From Sipunculus nudus (Eukaryota; Annelida; Sipuncula; Golfingiida; Sipunculidae): DNA of 64,000 bases. The first letter of the stretch is position 1. The number at the start of each line of letters is the position of its first letter. Below are positions 12,893-21,600 of this stretch, one piece after another. Position numbers and translations under genes: made by a program. The stretch covers positions 87,679,142-87,743,141 of the forward strand of contig CM049306.1 in NCBI GenBank assembly GCA_026874595.1, read 5' to 3'. The notes under the pieces were generated by a model, which was not told the origin of the DNA, did not search any database, and worked only from the letters and a program-made list of their open reading frames with translations.

Positions 12893-13929
12893 TTACAGAC
12901 ATATATTGTTTACATATAAATTGTATGTTATTTTTTATTTTTGACATATAAAAGTTACATATTATATATATATACATTAATATATATATATATATTTATT
13001 TATATTATCATACATTAATATATCATAACAATATAATAAAAAAAATAATATAATATAGTATAATATAAGAATTAAAATACTGTATATACCATTACATATA
13101 TACTCTGATGTGTTTATATGCATAAGTATTGAAAAGCCTGAATTTGATGAACATAAAATGTGAAAATGTAACTAAAAAGCCCTTAAATCTCTGTAGATAT
13201 AGCAGGACTAGACTGGTACCCTGCACAATTAATAATTGAAAAACCCTAGTTAAGCTATATAAATCATACAAAAATAATTAAAAAATAACAATGGGCAACC
13301 TATTAACATATACTAGTGTGAAGGACAACACTTGTAGAATACGATTATTTATACTTTTTCTCCTGATGTGACCGGTATTGGCTGCTTTTAATCAGTGAAA
13401 TGAAGCTTGTTGATGCTGACATGCCAACTCTGACATGAAGCGGCGTCATGAACAAGGGTTGAATTCTTCACTTTTTTTCGCTAGTAACGATCTCTTACTG
13501 GTCATTTCATGTAAATAACCACTCAGGACATCATTAAATGTAACAGTTTGATGAAAAAAACATTAATTAATTAAGATAAATACTCATTCTAACACTGAAG
13601 CGATCTTCGCCAACATGCACGCCGCCTAGTGGTAGAAGTTTGAAACGGCTAATTATGCGTGGGTAAATCTGCACAGCATGTTTGATTGTGGCCCAGCCAG
13701 TATCACAGCAGCTGAAAGATAATGCTTGTTTGAACAAGCACCTGTCAAAACAAAGTGAGCTCTCTTTGTTATACTTACTGACTAGCGGTTCCGAGTAGGG
13801 CCCGCCGGGTGCACGAGAAGCGGACAGTAATTCCCAGTTAATTTCAGTAGCTGTCAATTTTACTGAATATGCCTTCCCGTCAACATCAAACGTTGATTTC
13901 AGGATGACAGTGTCATCCACTGAAGCCAT
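1..13929 (-). CDS. CERK: Ceramide kinase gene, 5' part (coding exons 1-3; 3' part beyond left edge)
   Basis: Ceramide kinase phosphorylates ceramide to ceramide-1-phosphate and acts on Golgi and plasma membranes through an N-terminal PH-like domain. Three minus-strand exons join in phase: 13779-13929, 3006-3251 and 2198-2326, each ending in phase 1. The joined protein is about 175 residues. Residues 1-130 resemble the CERK PH-like region, including KLSELIAITTERQ, TLHIVRR, WRIRKVTFHS and QQWLTKVREML. Residues 135-175 open the diacylglycerol-kinase-type catalytic domain with KKLLVFINPVGGKR and end at GIKTDII, where I recall a human exon boundary. The catalytic GGDGM segment and the C-terminal half are not in this window. 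Intron 1 is about 10.5 kb. The gene is divergent from TBC1D22. The family assignment is strong; the symbol is by similarity recalled from memory. Confidence 0.9.
1440..2019. mobile_element. Tc1/mariner-type MITE-like element, 580 bp
   Basis: Terminal inverted repeats of about 36 bp: the left end starts TAGTCCGTCCCAGTACCCG and the right end, reverse-complemented, starts TAGTCTGTCCCAGTACCCG. Similarity continues through CATGTTTTTTC with only two mismatches. The element is flanked by TA on both sides (1438-1439 and 2020-2021), the target duplication of the Tc1/mariner superfamily. There is no transposase frame inside, so it is non-autonomous. The superfamily assignment rests on the TA alone. Confidence 0.75.
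2198..2326 (-). CDS. CERK: CERK coding exon 3 (start of lipid-kinase catalytic domain)
   Basis: The acceptor is gatttacag and the donor gtgagt (GT at 2197-2196). The exon has 129 nt in phase 1. It encodes LKRPKKLLVFINPVGGKRA followed by APQIYRNIVGPVFELAGI and KTDII. The LLVFINPxGGK motif is the first nucleotide-binding segment of the diacylglycerol/sphingosine/ceramide kinase fold. The next CERK segment (human VTEHANQAKE) was not found in 1-2197, so exon 4 lies beyond the left edge. Confidence 0.93.
3006..3251 (-). CDS. CERK: CERK coding exon 2 (PH-like domain)
   Basis: The acceptor is ttctttcag (AG at 3253-3252) and the donor is GT at 3005-3004 (ccag|gtaaa). The exon has 246 nt, entering and leaving in phase 1. 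It encodes KLSELIAITTERQ through FTLHIVRR, YKYKWRIRKVTFHS and QQWLTKVREMLILP, which aligns with the CERK PH-like region (human SEIIAVEE, FTVHCVKR, HRWKWAQVTFW, LWLQTLREML, recalled from memory). The tryptophans and the WLxxxREML helix at the end of the PH fold are kept. Confidence 0.92.
4311..4520. repeat. Dispersed repeat, left copy of a direct pair
   Basis: Similar in the same orientation to 6984-7125. Both begin near acactcacttyggctg and share gtcacatactg and a gtacyttgcttgct ending. The pair brackets the hAT-like element at 4674-6902. Confidence 0.45.
5325..6390 (-). pseudogene. LINE reverse-transcriptase C-terminal remnant, interrupted
   Basis: The minus frame from about 5504 to 5325 reads VTYGTHSLKHFGTMLWNSL and later FKIKLSYCEGAPCSCKLC before a stop. 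This is the typical C-terminal pattern of CR1/Jockey-like LINE polyproteins (YG..SL..FG..LWN.L, then a Cys cluster). On the other side of a 770-bp insertion, at about 6395-6280, the same strand reads VIHNLSPVYLKQYFTTP, the segment expected just upstream. The coding sequence is therefore split by the TIR element at 5505-6273. No upstream RT palm or endonuclease was recognised. It is a dead 5'-truncated copy. Confidence 0.6.
5505..6273. mobile_element. TIR element with repeated CCCGGGTATA/GGCCTAGG words, inserted into the LINE
   Basis: The left end tgtagcaggccag and right end ctggcctgttaca are inverted copies (12 of 13 match). Just inside both ends are reiterated words such as tatacccggg and ataatctggccta, densest at 6147-6265. 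LINE-like frames resume directly outside both ends, which supports these boundaries. No clear target duplication was seen. Superfamily not assigned. Confidence 0.45.
6587..6606. repeat. Poly-G run
   Basis: About 19 consecutive G residues, one of several homopolymer G/C runs in the window. Others lie near 11981-11999, 14691-14706, 16319-16331, 22449-22466, 22734-22746, 23250-23265, 24406-24417 and 47678-47688. Confidence 0.85.
6984..7125. repeat. Dispersed repeat, right copy of a direct pair
   Basis: A shorter, diverged direct copy of 4311-4520. It lacks a central stretch present in the left copy. Confidence 0.45.
9653..9737. repeat. (AT)n microsatellite
   Basis: Nearly pure AT dinucleotides with two single-base interruptions. 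Confidence 0.95.
9829..9887. repeat. (AT)n(GT)n compound microsatellite
   Basis: An AT block running directly into a GT block. Confidence 0.95.
10151..10201. repeat. (AT)n microsatellite
   Basis: AT dinucleotides with one ttt interruption near the left end. Confidence 0.9.
11061..11142 (+). repeat. Left arm of an 82-bp inverted repeat
   Basis: By hand alignment the reverse complement of 12656-12737 matches at 77 of 82 positions. The arms are equal in length and 1.5 kb apart inside CERK intron 1. This could be long TIRs of a non-autonomous transposon or a stand-alone inverted duplication. No clear target duplication was found. Confidence 0.8.
11196..11310. repeat. (AT)n with short (CA)n, imperfect
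   Basis: AT dinucleotides followed by a short CA run and degenerate ATATGT-type sequence. Confidence 0.9.
11328..11472. repeat. GTACCT/AGGTAC-rich block
   Basis: About 145 bp reiterating GTACCT and its complement AGGTAC in varied spacing. It resembles the subterminal word clusters of the elements at 5505-6273 and 18989-27149, and may be one end of a related transposon whose other end is missing. Confidence 0.6.
11914..11999. repeat. (AT)n followed by poly-G
   Basis: An AT block to 11972, then a T-rich spacer and about 19 G residues (11981-11999). Confidence 0.9.
12656..12737 (-). repeat. Right arm of the 82-bp inverted repeat
   Basis: Partner of 11061-11142. The interior between the arms holds three AT microsatellites or homopolymer tracts, a GTACCT block and about 600 bp (12060-12655) with no recognised coding content. 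Confidence 0.8.
12845..12889. repeat. (AT)n microsatellite
   Basis: Uninterrupted AT dinucleotides. Confidence 0.95.
13779..13929 (-). CDS. CERK: CERK coding exon 1
   Basis: Begins at ATG 13929 (MASVDDTVILKSTF) in a good context, with A at -3 and G at +4. An in-frame TGA lies just upstream at 13935-13933, which fixes the start. It runs 50 codons plus one base to a consensus donor (gtaagt, GT at 13778-13777). Reading through the donor gives a longer open frame to 13567, which is intron. The segment matches the first part of the CERK PH-like domain only weakly, as expected for this variable region, but its phase fits exon 2 exactly. Confidence 0.85.
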
Positions 13930-16900
13930 TTTTCAGCCACTGTTCACTTCGTCTCCCTACGACCCTTCGCCTTCGGCTTTTTCCGTAAGACGATTTTCCC
14001 GTGAAATATTAGTTCTCCGCACTATAACCAGAGGACGCTGCATGTTTCGTGACTTCAAATGCTTTGATCCAGATCTGCAGGTCTATTGCCCTCATCATAT
14101 GACACTGAAATTTAATATCCACGACAACAATAATAAAGAATTATATATGATATATCATTCATATATACACAAAAACATGGATTGGGCTCCATGGATTGCG
14201 CACAGGTTTCACCCTTGATTAAATTAAATATATATTTATATATATATGAATATTTTTTTCAAGTAAACTTAACAATTCAATATTTTTAAATAAGGTTTTT
14301 GATTTAAGCAAATATTTCGCCTGATCTTAATTCAATACAATATTTTATCATATCGGTGAATTGATCACATCTGATTACAGCTAATTAATCTGAAAATTTA
14401 ACCCTGTAATTTTTACACCATACCGAATATTAATTTTATATTATGGGTAATATAACAACTGAAAACATAGTATCAGAAAGGTTATTTTTTATATTGTACA
14501 AATTGATAAATATAAAACGTCATCAATTTGTCTTTTTCTTCATTATTTCATTATTTTTCTTCCTCAGTTCTCGAAATATCCAGATTTCATTAAACATTGA
14601 GTTATAATATAACTCCATGCACTGAGGTAATTATTCCCCTCCCCCCGAATATTTTCAACAGAAACGGATGGGGGGTCAAGGGGGTCCGGACACCCCCCCC
14701 CCCCCCTTTCAGCAGCCGAAACATTTTTTAAGGGTTTCAGACCAATTTTCGCGGTCTGGACCCTCTCCGTTCCCTTTTCGGACCTGGGGACCTCTTAATT
14801 AAGGCTTTGTCATTAGTCCTCAAGGGTTGGACCATCTTCCTAAATCCTCGACACGCCCCTGTTCATCTTTGCCCAATAGTACTAAGATCAACTATATATA
14901 CTCCCAACTGGGGACCATATTCCTGATCAAAAAGTTTTACTTGATAGAAATAAGAGGAAAGTTATACTTTGTGTATATTTAGCAAACTTGTAAATATTTA
15001 AATTCATAATTTAAATTATTCTTGTAGTATGTATAACCCCATCAGCAGAGCTTCAATACACAACCACAGCAGGATCGATTATGTAATGCATTGTCTGTTT
15101 GCTATCATTTGAAACCTTTATTTATAATGAAACAAAGTACATTGTTGTTTAATTCGCTAGCTTACATTTCGAGTGGCTTTCGTGAATTTAATTTGGTCGT
15201 CACTGTAAATTAAAGTTGTTTCCGTAATAGCTTACAAGTATTTTTTAACCCTTGCATAAACCCTTACATCGAGAAATGACTGTCGTTTTTATTTTAATAA
15301 AATATATACAACTGTTAGTTCTTTTATAAATAACCGAATGGTCTGGATGGGGCTGTCTAGCTGGGTCAAAATCTTCTTTCTTTAAAGAGTATTTTATTAA
15401 TTAATTAAAAAATATTTATGAAAAAGGTGAACATGTAGAATTCATTTCTCAAAATGTATATATTTTAGAAAAATATTGTATAGACGAGTGCTGACAGCTG
15501 GTGAGGGTGAAAATGCTCAAGCGAAATGTTCAGACGGGACAATTAAATCAGTCAAGCTATAAATACGTCGGTTTAAGCATACATAGACTGACACAACTAA
15601 GAAGCAAAGCCAGCTATATACAGCATCATCTTAGACCTGTACTGCCATATGGCGGCAAGTTATACAACTATACTTCATGATTGCCGGACCATTATGCTGT
15701 TAGCGTATGAGCCACTTCAGATGTTTCGGGCCCGATACCTTTTTCGAGGTATGAAATTTGATTTCTTATACCTCCTCTAGGTGACAAAAGTATATGTTAA
15801 AATTGTTTGTTTTTTGTAACAATTTTACGCAAAAAATGATTTGTGAATAGATTTTATAAAGTTTTTTTGGGTGAAGGTAACACCCAATTCCAACGAACTG
15901 TCCATTAAAGTTTGAAGAAAATCTTGGTTACCGAATTATATTTTATAATTCAAAGAACAAACTATTGCTAGATAAGGCGTTCATTTGTATGAGGGGCTTG
16001 TTCTGCGTTAACCCGCGAACCCTAATTGAGGCACTTTAGAACACAGGAAAGTTTGAAGTAAGAATCCTGGGGGAGGTATCCCTTTAGTCTCCGACTGAAC
16101 ATCTAGTTTTACAACCTTTACAAAAGACAAAAATTATTATAAACGGCCCATGCAGTAGGACTAAATAATAATAAAAAAACATAATCAAAATCTTATGATT
16201 CCATTTATATTTATTTTTATATTCCTTGTTGATAGCGACAATTCACAAAACATGCTTATACACTGTTATTCTAGCAGGGATTGCTGAGCCTGCTACAGCC
16301 CATGGCCTCATATCTTTGGGGGGGGGGGGGGCGAAGGCCCCTTGCAAAACATTAAAAGATGAATATTTCGTTTGTAGCTATAAAAAAATCAACGTCTTAA
16401 TCAGGCTAAAATAATGTATAAGCACAGATCCAAATTCTAAGGACAAATTGATGAAACTACAGAAATCATTTGCCCTGATTTTTGCTTTTCAGTTTCAGTT
16501 GCTATAAATTACCGGTATATACTGTAGTACCCTTAAAACCCCGCAATTTACAGCGGACCCTGTGTCAGGAAGTACTGCCGCCACATCTTTGCCATGTATT
16601 TCATTCATTGAGTTAGATAAAGAGTCCATCTATTTCCAGTTATTATTATATATTGATTAATTATATATATATTCATATGTATATTTTTAACGTGTCTAAA
16701 ATCCCAGATAAACATTTAACAGGTGCAAGTATAGGAGAATTTGTCATTTCTAGATATAACGAGACACCAATTTAAAGTAAATCTTTATGCCACTTTTCCT
16801 GTGTAAAAGCATATAAACATTTTAACGGGTACCAGTTTATAGGAAAACGAATTATTTCGGAACAAGTTGTCCTGTATAAATATATTGAAATTAATACTAG

Positions 16901-18488
16901 AAATAAAACCATCCAGCTTGGGACTTTATAGATGATAATAACAAATAAAAAATATTGACAATTAAACATGAATAAAAAATCAGTAGAAATTTGACGACCT
17001 TGCGGTGCGATTTTTTTTTATTCCTAAGTATTGCCAGGAACACAAAAGATAAACCTTTGCATCACTTTTCTACGATCCTCACGTCCCAGACATCAGTCGT
17101 TTCGTTTAACCGCTGCTTTCTAGATTTGATTACTCCGGGACACAAGCTCTGACATCGGTCTGATTCTTGGTCCTATGCCAGAACGGGTGTTATCAGACCA
17201 AAGAGAGCGGGTGTCGCATGTTTACAACTTGGGTTGGATACTGCTATATCAGTTGTCTGATTACAGTTCTTTGCTCTGTGCGCACCCAAGTGTTCCTGCC
17301 CCGAGAAACTTGTCATAGAAAGCAGTTGTTACATGAAGCAATATCTGGGACGACAAAAGGGTATAACCGCTGTGTGAGGAGCGTACCCCTTTCTTACTTA
17401 GAGTTAAAATATATCACGGGAAGTATATTCTTGTGTTCCTGCATGGTTAAATCTGGAATCGATCCTAAAGAATGATTTAACTCATCGAATCTCCCGAATA
17501 AAATAAATTTAGTCCAACAAAATGCCTAAATATATAATGTATATTAAATATAAAATGTATATTTAAAACCAGACAACATCAATTACACCATGTAAAAAAA
17601 AGAAAATATTAATTTAACTCTTAGACTTTGAGTCTTTCACATAACTTTAGTCTAGGCAACACAAACACGTTACAAATGTATTTATATACGCATGTAACGT
17701 TAGTATCATGTATACGCCTACAAGAAAAATCCGCTCGGTCTTGTGACTTTGATACTGAGAAATATAAATACCACCAGTAATATGAATTAAAATGATATTA
17801 AAAGGAAACAAATCAGGAAGCATTTTTTCTTAATTTTGGAGGTAATATCTGCGACGGGGAGCCGGAATAAATCATCCTGTAGATTCTGTCCTGCCTTTGA
17901 ACTGGTTACTGAAGTTTTGCTTTGAGAAAACAAATAAATGCTGTAAATGATATTTTCGAAGAATCCAATATTTATTTATGTGTAATAAAATACCCCTGCC
18001 AACAGATCATTGTAAACTTAACTACATTTAAGCATGAAATTTAATATAAAAAAAGCAAATACTTAGTATTTACCAAAATTGGGAAATAAATGACTTTCCA
18101 TATTTAATGAATTATTTATGAACCAGACATATGTGCGAATAGAGTGATTAAGAAGTTAATTATTAAATTCTGGGTATGTTTTTTGCAGGCGGAAGTTTTA
18201 TATTTTTACAACCAGATATCTAAGGCTTTTAATTCTTGGCGAGGGATCCAAGTAAATATGATTCCCAGTTGTTAGTTCTTGTATTTAAAGGACCCTTAAA
18301 TAATCTTCAAATATGAAAGACACAATTCATTTTAGACAAGCATGTAGAAGATGTGCTTCCTAGAAGTCGGTCGGGGTTACTACGCATGCGCTCTGTCCAT
18401 ATGCCACCGCTGACAACAAACATGGCGTAAAGTGACACGAAATACAAACTATTGCAAGTGTACGGAAAGTTGTGTCTTCGGGAGTATT
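13930..18488. other. CERK / TBC1D22 divergent intergenic region
   Basis: Separates two head-to-head genes and must contain both promoters. I see no TATA box at the expected distance from either start codon. Contents: a C/G-rich low-complexity stretch (about 14636-14800, with cccccc and gggggg runs), a candidate small exon at 15649-15748, a G run near 16319, and AT-rich sequence with short chance frames. The frame at 17167-17475 has no recognisable family. The 5' UTR of TBC1D22 probably starts in the less AT-rich stretch after about 18355. Confidence 0.6.
15649..15748 (+). CDS. Possible first exon of an unrecognised gene (speculative)
   Basis: ATG at 15649 opens a frame MAASYTTILHDC...RARYLFR that reaches a consensus-like donor (cgag|gtatga) after about 100 nt; reading through gives only 44 residues. 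A TATA-like ctataaata lies about 90 bp upstream (15557-15565). The -3 base is C, a weak start context, and no family is recognised. It could equally be chance or an alternative upstream exon on the TBC1D22 strand. Confidence 0.15.
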
Positions 18489-18607
18489 ATGATATCTGTC
18501 AGTGACACTTTTACTAACGGGATGTCTGGCATTGGCAGCAGTACTGGCGTTAAAGATTCAAGCAAGCCCTCGTTCTGGAAAAAAGGCTCGAAATCCGTAC
18601 CTGGCAG
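18489..18607 (+). CDS. TBC1D22: TBC1D22 exon 1 (start codon)
   Basis: An in-frame TGA at 18411 is followed by two in-frame ATGs, at 18489 (A at -3) and 18522 (G at -3). Starting at 18522 gives MSGIGSSTGVKDSSKPSFWK, closest to the family N-terminus, in which an FWKR-like motif sits near residue 9-12. Starting at 18489 adds 11 residues. The exon ends with ...SVPG plus AG at the donor gtaggc. A two-codon uORF (ATG GCG TAA) lies at 18422-18430, if the transcript reaches that far. Confidence 0.85.
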
Positions 18608-21600
18608 GTAGGCGGATAGGTTCATCACGATTTGGCAGTTCGTCTGTCGGACTGTCACTCCCATTGATGGACAGATAGCTGAGGCATAAATGACTGAATA
18701 ATATACACAGTGTAAAACCATATTTGTTTCACGCAGTTATGTAATGTTTACAGCATAAAAAATGGAACCAGGGTCCACTTGAATCGCCACATCTTCACTT
18801 CCTGCTGCCTCTGTCAACTTGAAAATAAAATTAAGAAGAAACTTGATTGCCTGACTGCCCCTCCCCCCTCCGTTATTTCACACATATGTTAGATCCAGTT
18901 GTGGCTCTGTTGTAAACACAGGTCGCTACATTCATTGATCTTTGAGACAGGAACGCATGCACCCAGTTTAAGTACATGTTATCTTGAGGGGTACAGGTGA
19001 ATTCGGCCCATTTCTAACCCGGCCTGTACCAACCGGGCCCGTACTTACCAACCCGGCCCATTCAAATAACCAACCCGGCCCGTACGGCCCGTACCTGGAA
19101 TTTGCCTATACAATAACGATAATATATATTATAATATTAACAATCACAATTTGTCTAATCCCAATATTTTTAGCTCAGCTGACTATAAGTCATCTGAGCT
19201 ATAGTCGTGGTCCATTGTCCGTCGTCCGTCCGTCCGTAGATGTGGCACGTTTTGAAACCGTAAGACCTAGGAATCCAAAATTCAGCATAATGTTAGATGT
19301 CCCCAAGATCTCCTACCAAGCCGAAAACTGGGTCTTTGCGACTTTGTTCCTTTGAGAAATTAAGGAAAAACCTCAATTTTTTATTAAAATCCTATTTTTA
19401 CACTTCAGGACTGCCTAATATCAAAACCACTCGTCTGTTTTTCCTCATATTTACCATAAATAATCCTCTATATGGTTCCTATGTACATGCCAGAAATTGG
19501 GTCTGTATTATATAATTTAAAAAAGTTATGGGCCCAAACATAATGCATTTTGTAAATAATCAGGAAAAAAATTTGATCACTTAACACAAAACTTGTTAAA
19601 GCTAAGCACTTTTTTTCCAGTAATATAACTTTTATTAATCAAAATTAAATTGTATACCCAAAATTTGATCAAAATCTTTTAAATTTTTTTAAATATTAGC
19701 AAAAATAAAAAATTGGTACCTTAAACTTTGCCCAACTTTGACCATGGCACGTTTTTTTCCTGTAACTGCTGTGGATTTAATTTTCAAAGCATGTTTTTGT
19801 TAGCATTTCACCTGTTAACATTTAAAATTTGAAACCAGTTTATCAAAAACTGTAGATTTTATTCAAGTTTTCAAGCACCATGTCACATATTGTTTACATC
19901 AACCTAGTGTTATGCAGTTTGCTAGAGCTCAGCTCCCCAGCTTCAGCTCTAAGTTCCTTAAATTAGGCATACAGTAAGATGTCTCCAAAATCCCCTACCA
20001 TGCCAACAATTTGGTCACCAGAACTTAATTCCTTCGAGATATTAATGAAAAACTTCATTTTTTCATTAAAAACCCTTTGTTACACTTCAGGACTGCCTAG
20101 TATCAAAACCACTGATCTGACTTTGATCGTATATAATATACATATTTTTCTATACATTCGCTATGCACATGCCAGAAATGATGTCAGTATTGCGTAATTG
20201 TTTTAAGTTATGTGCCCAAACAAAATTGACTTTGTAAAAAATCAGGAAAAATATTTACTCAGGTTTTTATGAAAATTATTGAAGCTAGAGAATTTTTTTC
20301 AAGTATATAACTTTGTTTAATTAAGATTCAATTGTATACCCAAAATTAGATCTGTATTTTGTAAATTTTATAAGTTATAAGCATAAACATAAAATCAGTA
20401 CCTGAAATTTTACCCAACTTTGACCATGGCACATTTTTGTATCCGCCAAAACAGAGTTTTGCGGATACTATGTTTTCAGCTGCACGCCGCCGCCGCCGCC
20501 GCCGCCGCCGCCGCGTAGGTTTCCGGAGAACTCCTCCGTAACCGCTGGGCGGAATTTTACGAAACCCGGGATTATGTTCGGGTCACATGTGAACTGCTGC
20601 GCCCCGATTTTATTTTGACCTCTGACCTTTCCTCTGCGCTCTGCGTCCGTTTGTGCGTCTGTTTCCACACATAAACCCACATATCTCGGGAACCGTTTGA
20701 CGGATCAGGAAAATTTTTTTGCACAAATGTAGCCCTTAGAGAGCTTTATAACATACACAAAAAATGGTGGCGCCACCTGCAACCATGTTTGCACAGTGTC
20801 CATCTGTTCGTCTGCCTTGGGTTAAAATCACTCATATCTCTGCAGTGACTTGACTAATTCACCTGAAATTTGGCATGCGTATACATCCTGGATGGCTTTT
20901 CTGATTTTGTGACAGGTGGCGCCACCTACATTCACGTTTACGCTGCAGACATCCAAGCTCATATCTCGGGAACCGTTTGACCGATCAGGAAAATTTTTTT
21001 GCACAAATGTAGCCCTTGGAGAGCTTTATAACATACACAAAAAATGGTGGCGCCACCTGCAACCATGTTTGCACAGTGTCCATCTGTTTGTCTGCCTTGG
21101 GTTAAAATCACTCATATCTCTGCAGTGACTTGACTAATTCACCTGAAATTTGGCATGCGTATACATCCTGGATGGCTTTTCTGATTTTGTAACAGGTGGC
21201 GCCACCTACATTCACGTTTACGCTGCAGACATCCAAGCTCATATCTCGTGAACCGTTTGACCGATCGGGAAAATTTTTTTGCACAAATGTAGCCCTTGGA
21301 GAGCTTTATAACATACACAAAAAATGGTGGCGCCACCTGCAACCATGTTTGCACAGTGTCCATCTGTTCTTCTGCCTTGGGTTAAAATCACTCATATCTC
21401 TGCAGTGACTTGACTAATTCACCTGAAATTTGGCATGCGTATACATCCTGGATAGCTTTTCTGATTTTATGACAGGTGGCGCCACCTACATTCACGTTTA
21501 CGCTGCAGACATCCAAGCTCATATCTCGGGAACCGTTTGACCGATCAGGAAAATTTTTTTGCACAAATGTAGCCCTTGGAGAGCTTTATAACATACGCAA

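Larger units (their letters stand above)
3252..13778 (-). other. CERK intron 1 (10.5 kb), repeat-filled
   Basis: Runs between the exon 1 donor and the exon 2 acceptor. It contains a direct repeat pair (4311-4520, 6984-7125), a hAT-like element with an interrupted LINE inside (4674-6902), AT and AT/GT microsatellites, a GTACCT-rich block and an 82-bp inverted repeat pair. I see nothing gene-like in 3252-4310, 7130-9650 or 12990-13778 beyond short AT-rich frames. A fragment at about 7271-7295 resembles the reverse complement of the AGCTCAG repeat-family 5' end. Confidence 0.75.

Noticed and set aside
11192-12977. Frames rich in alternating Ile-Tyr
   Set aside because: Direct translations of AT microsatellites.
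13567-13778. Continuation of the CERK exon 1 frame to 120 residues
   Set aside because: A consensus donor at 13778 and exact phase match to the PH-domain exon at 3251 show this is intron.
17167-17475. 102-residue plus-strand frame
   Set aside because: No recognisable motif, family or splice context; length is compatible with chance in the intergenic region.
18984-19515. Plus-strand frames in the TIR and the start of family A
   Set aside because: They read through TIR words and the GTCCGTC tract; the equivalent frames at 44884-45244 are the paralogous repeat, not a conserved protein.
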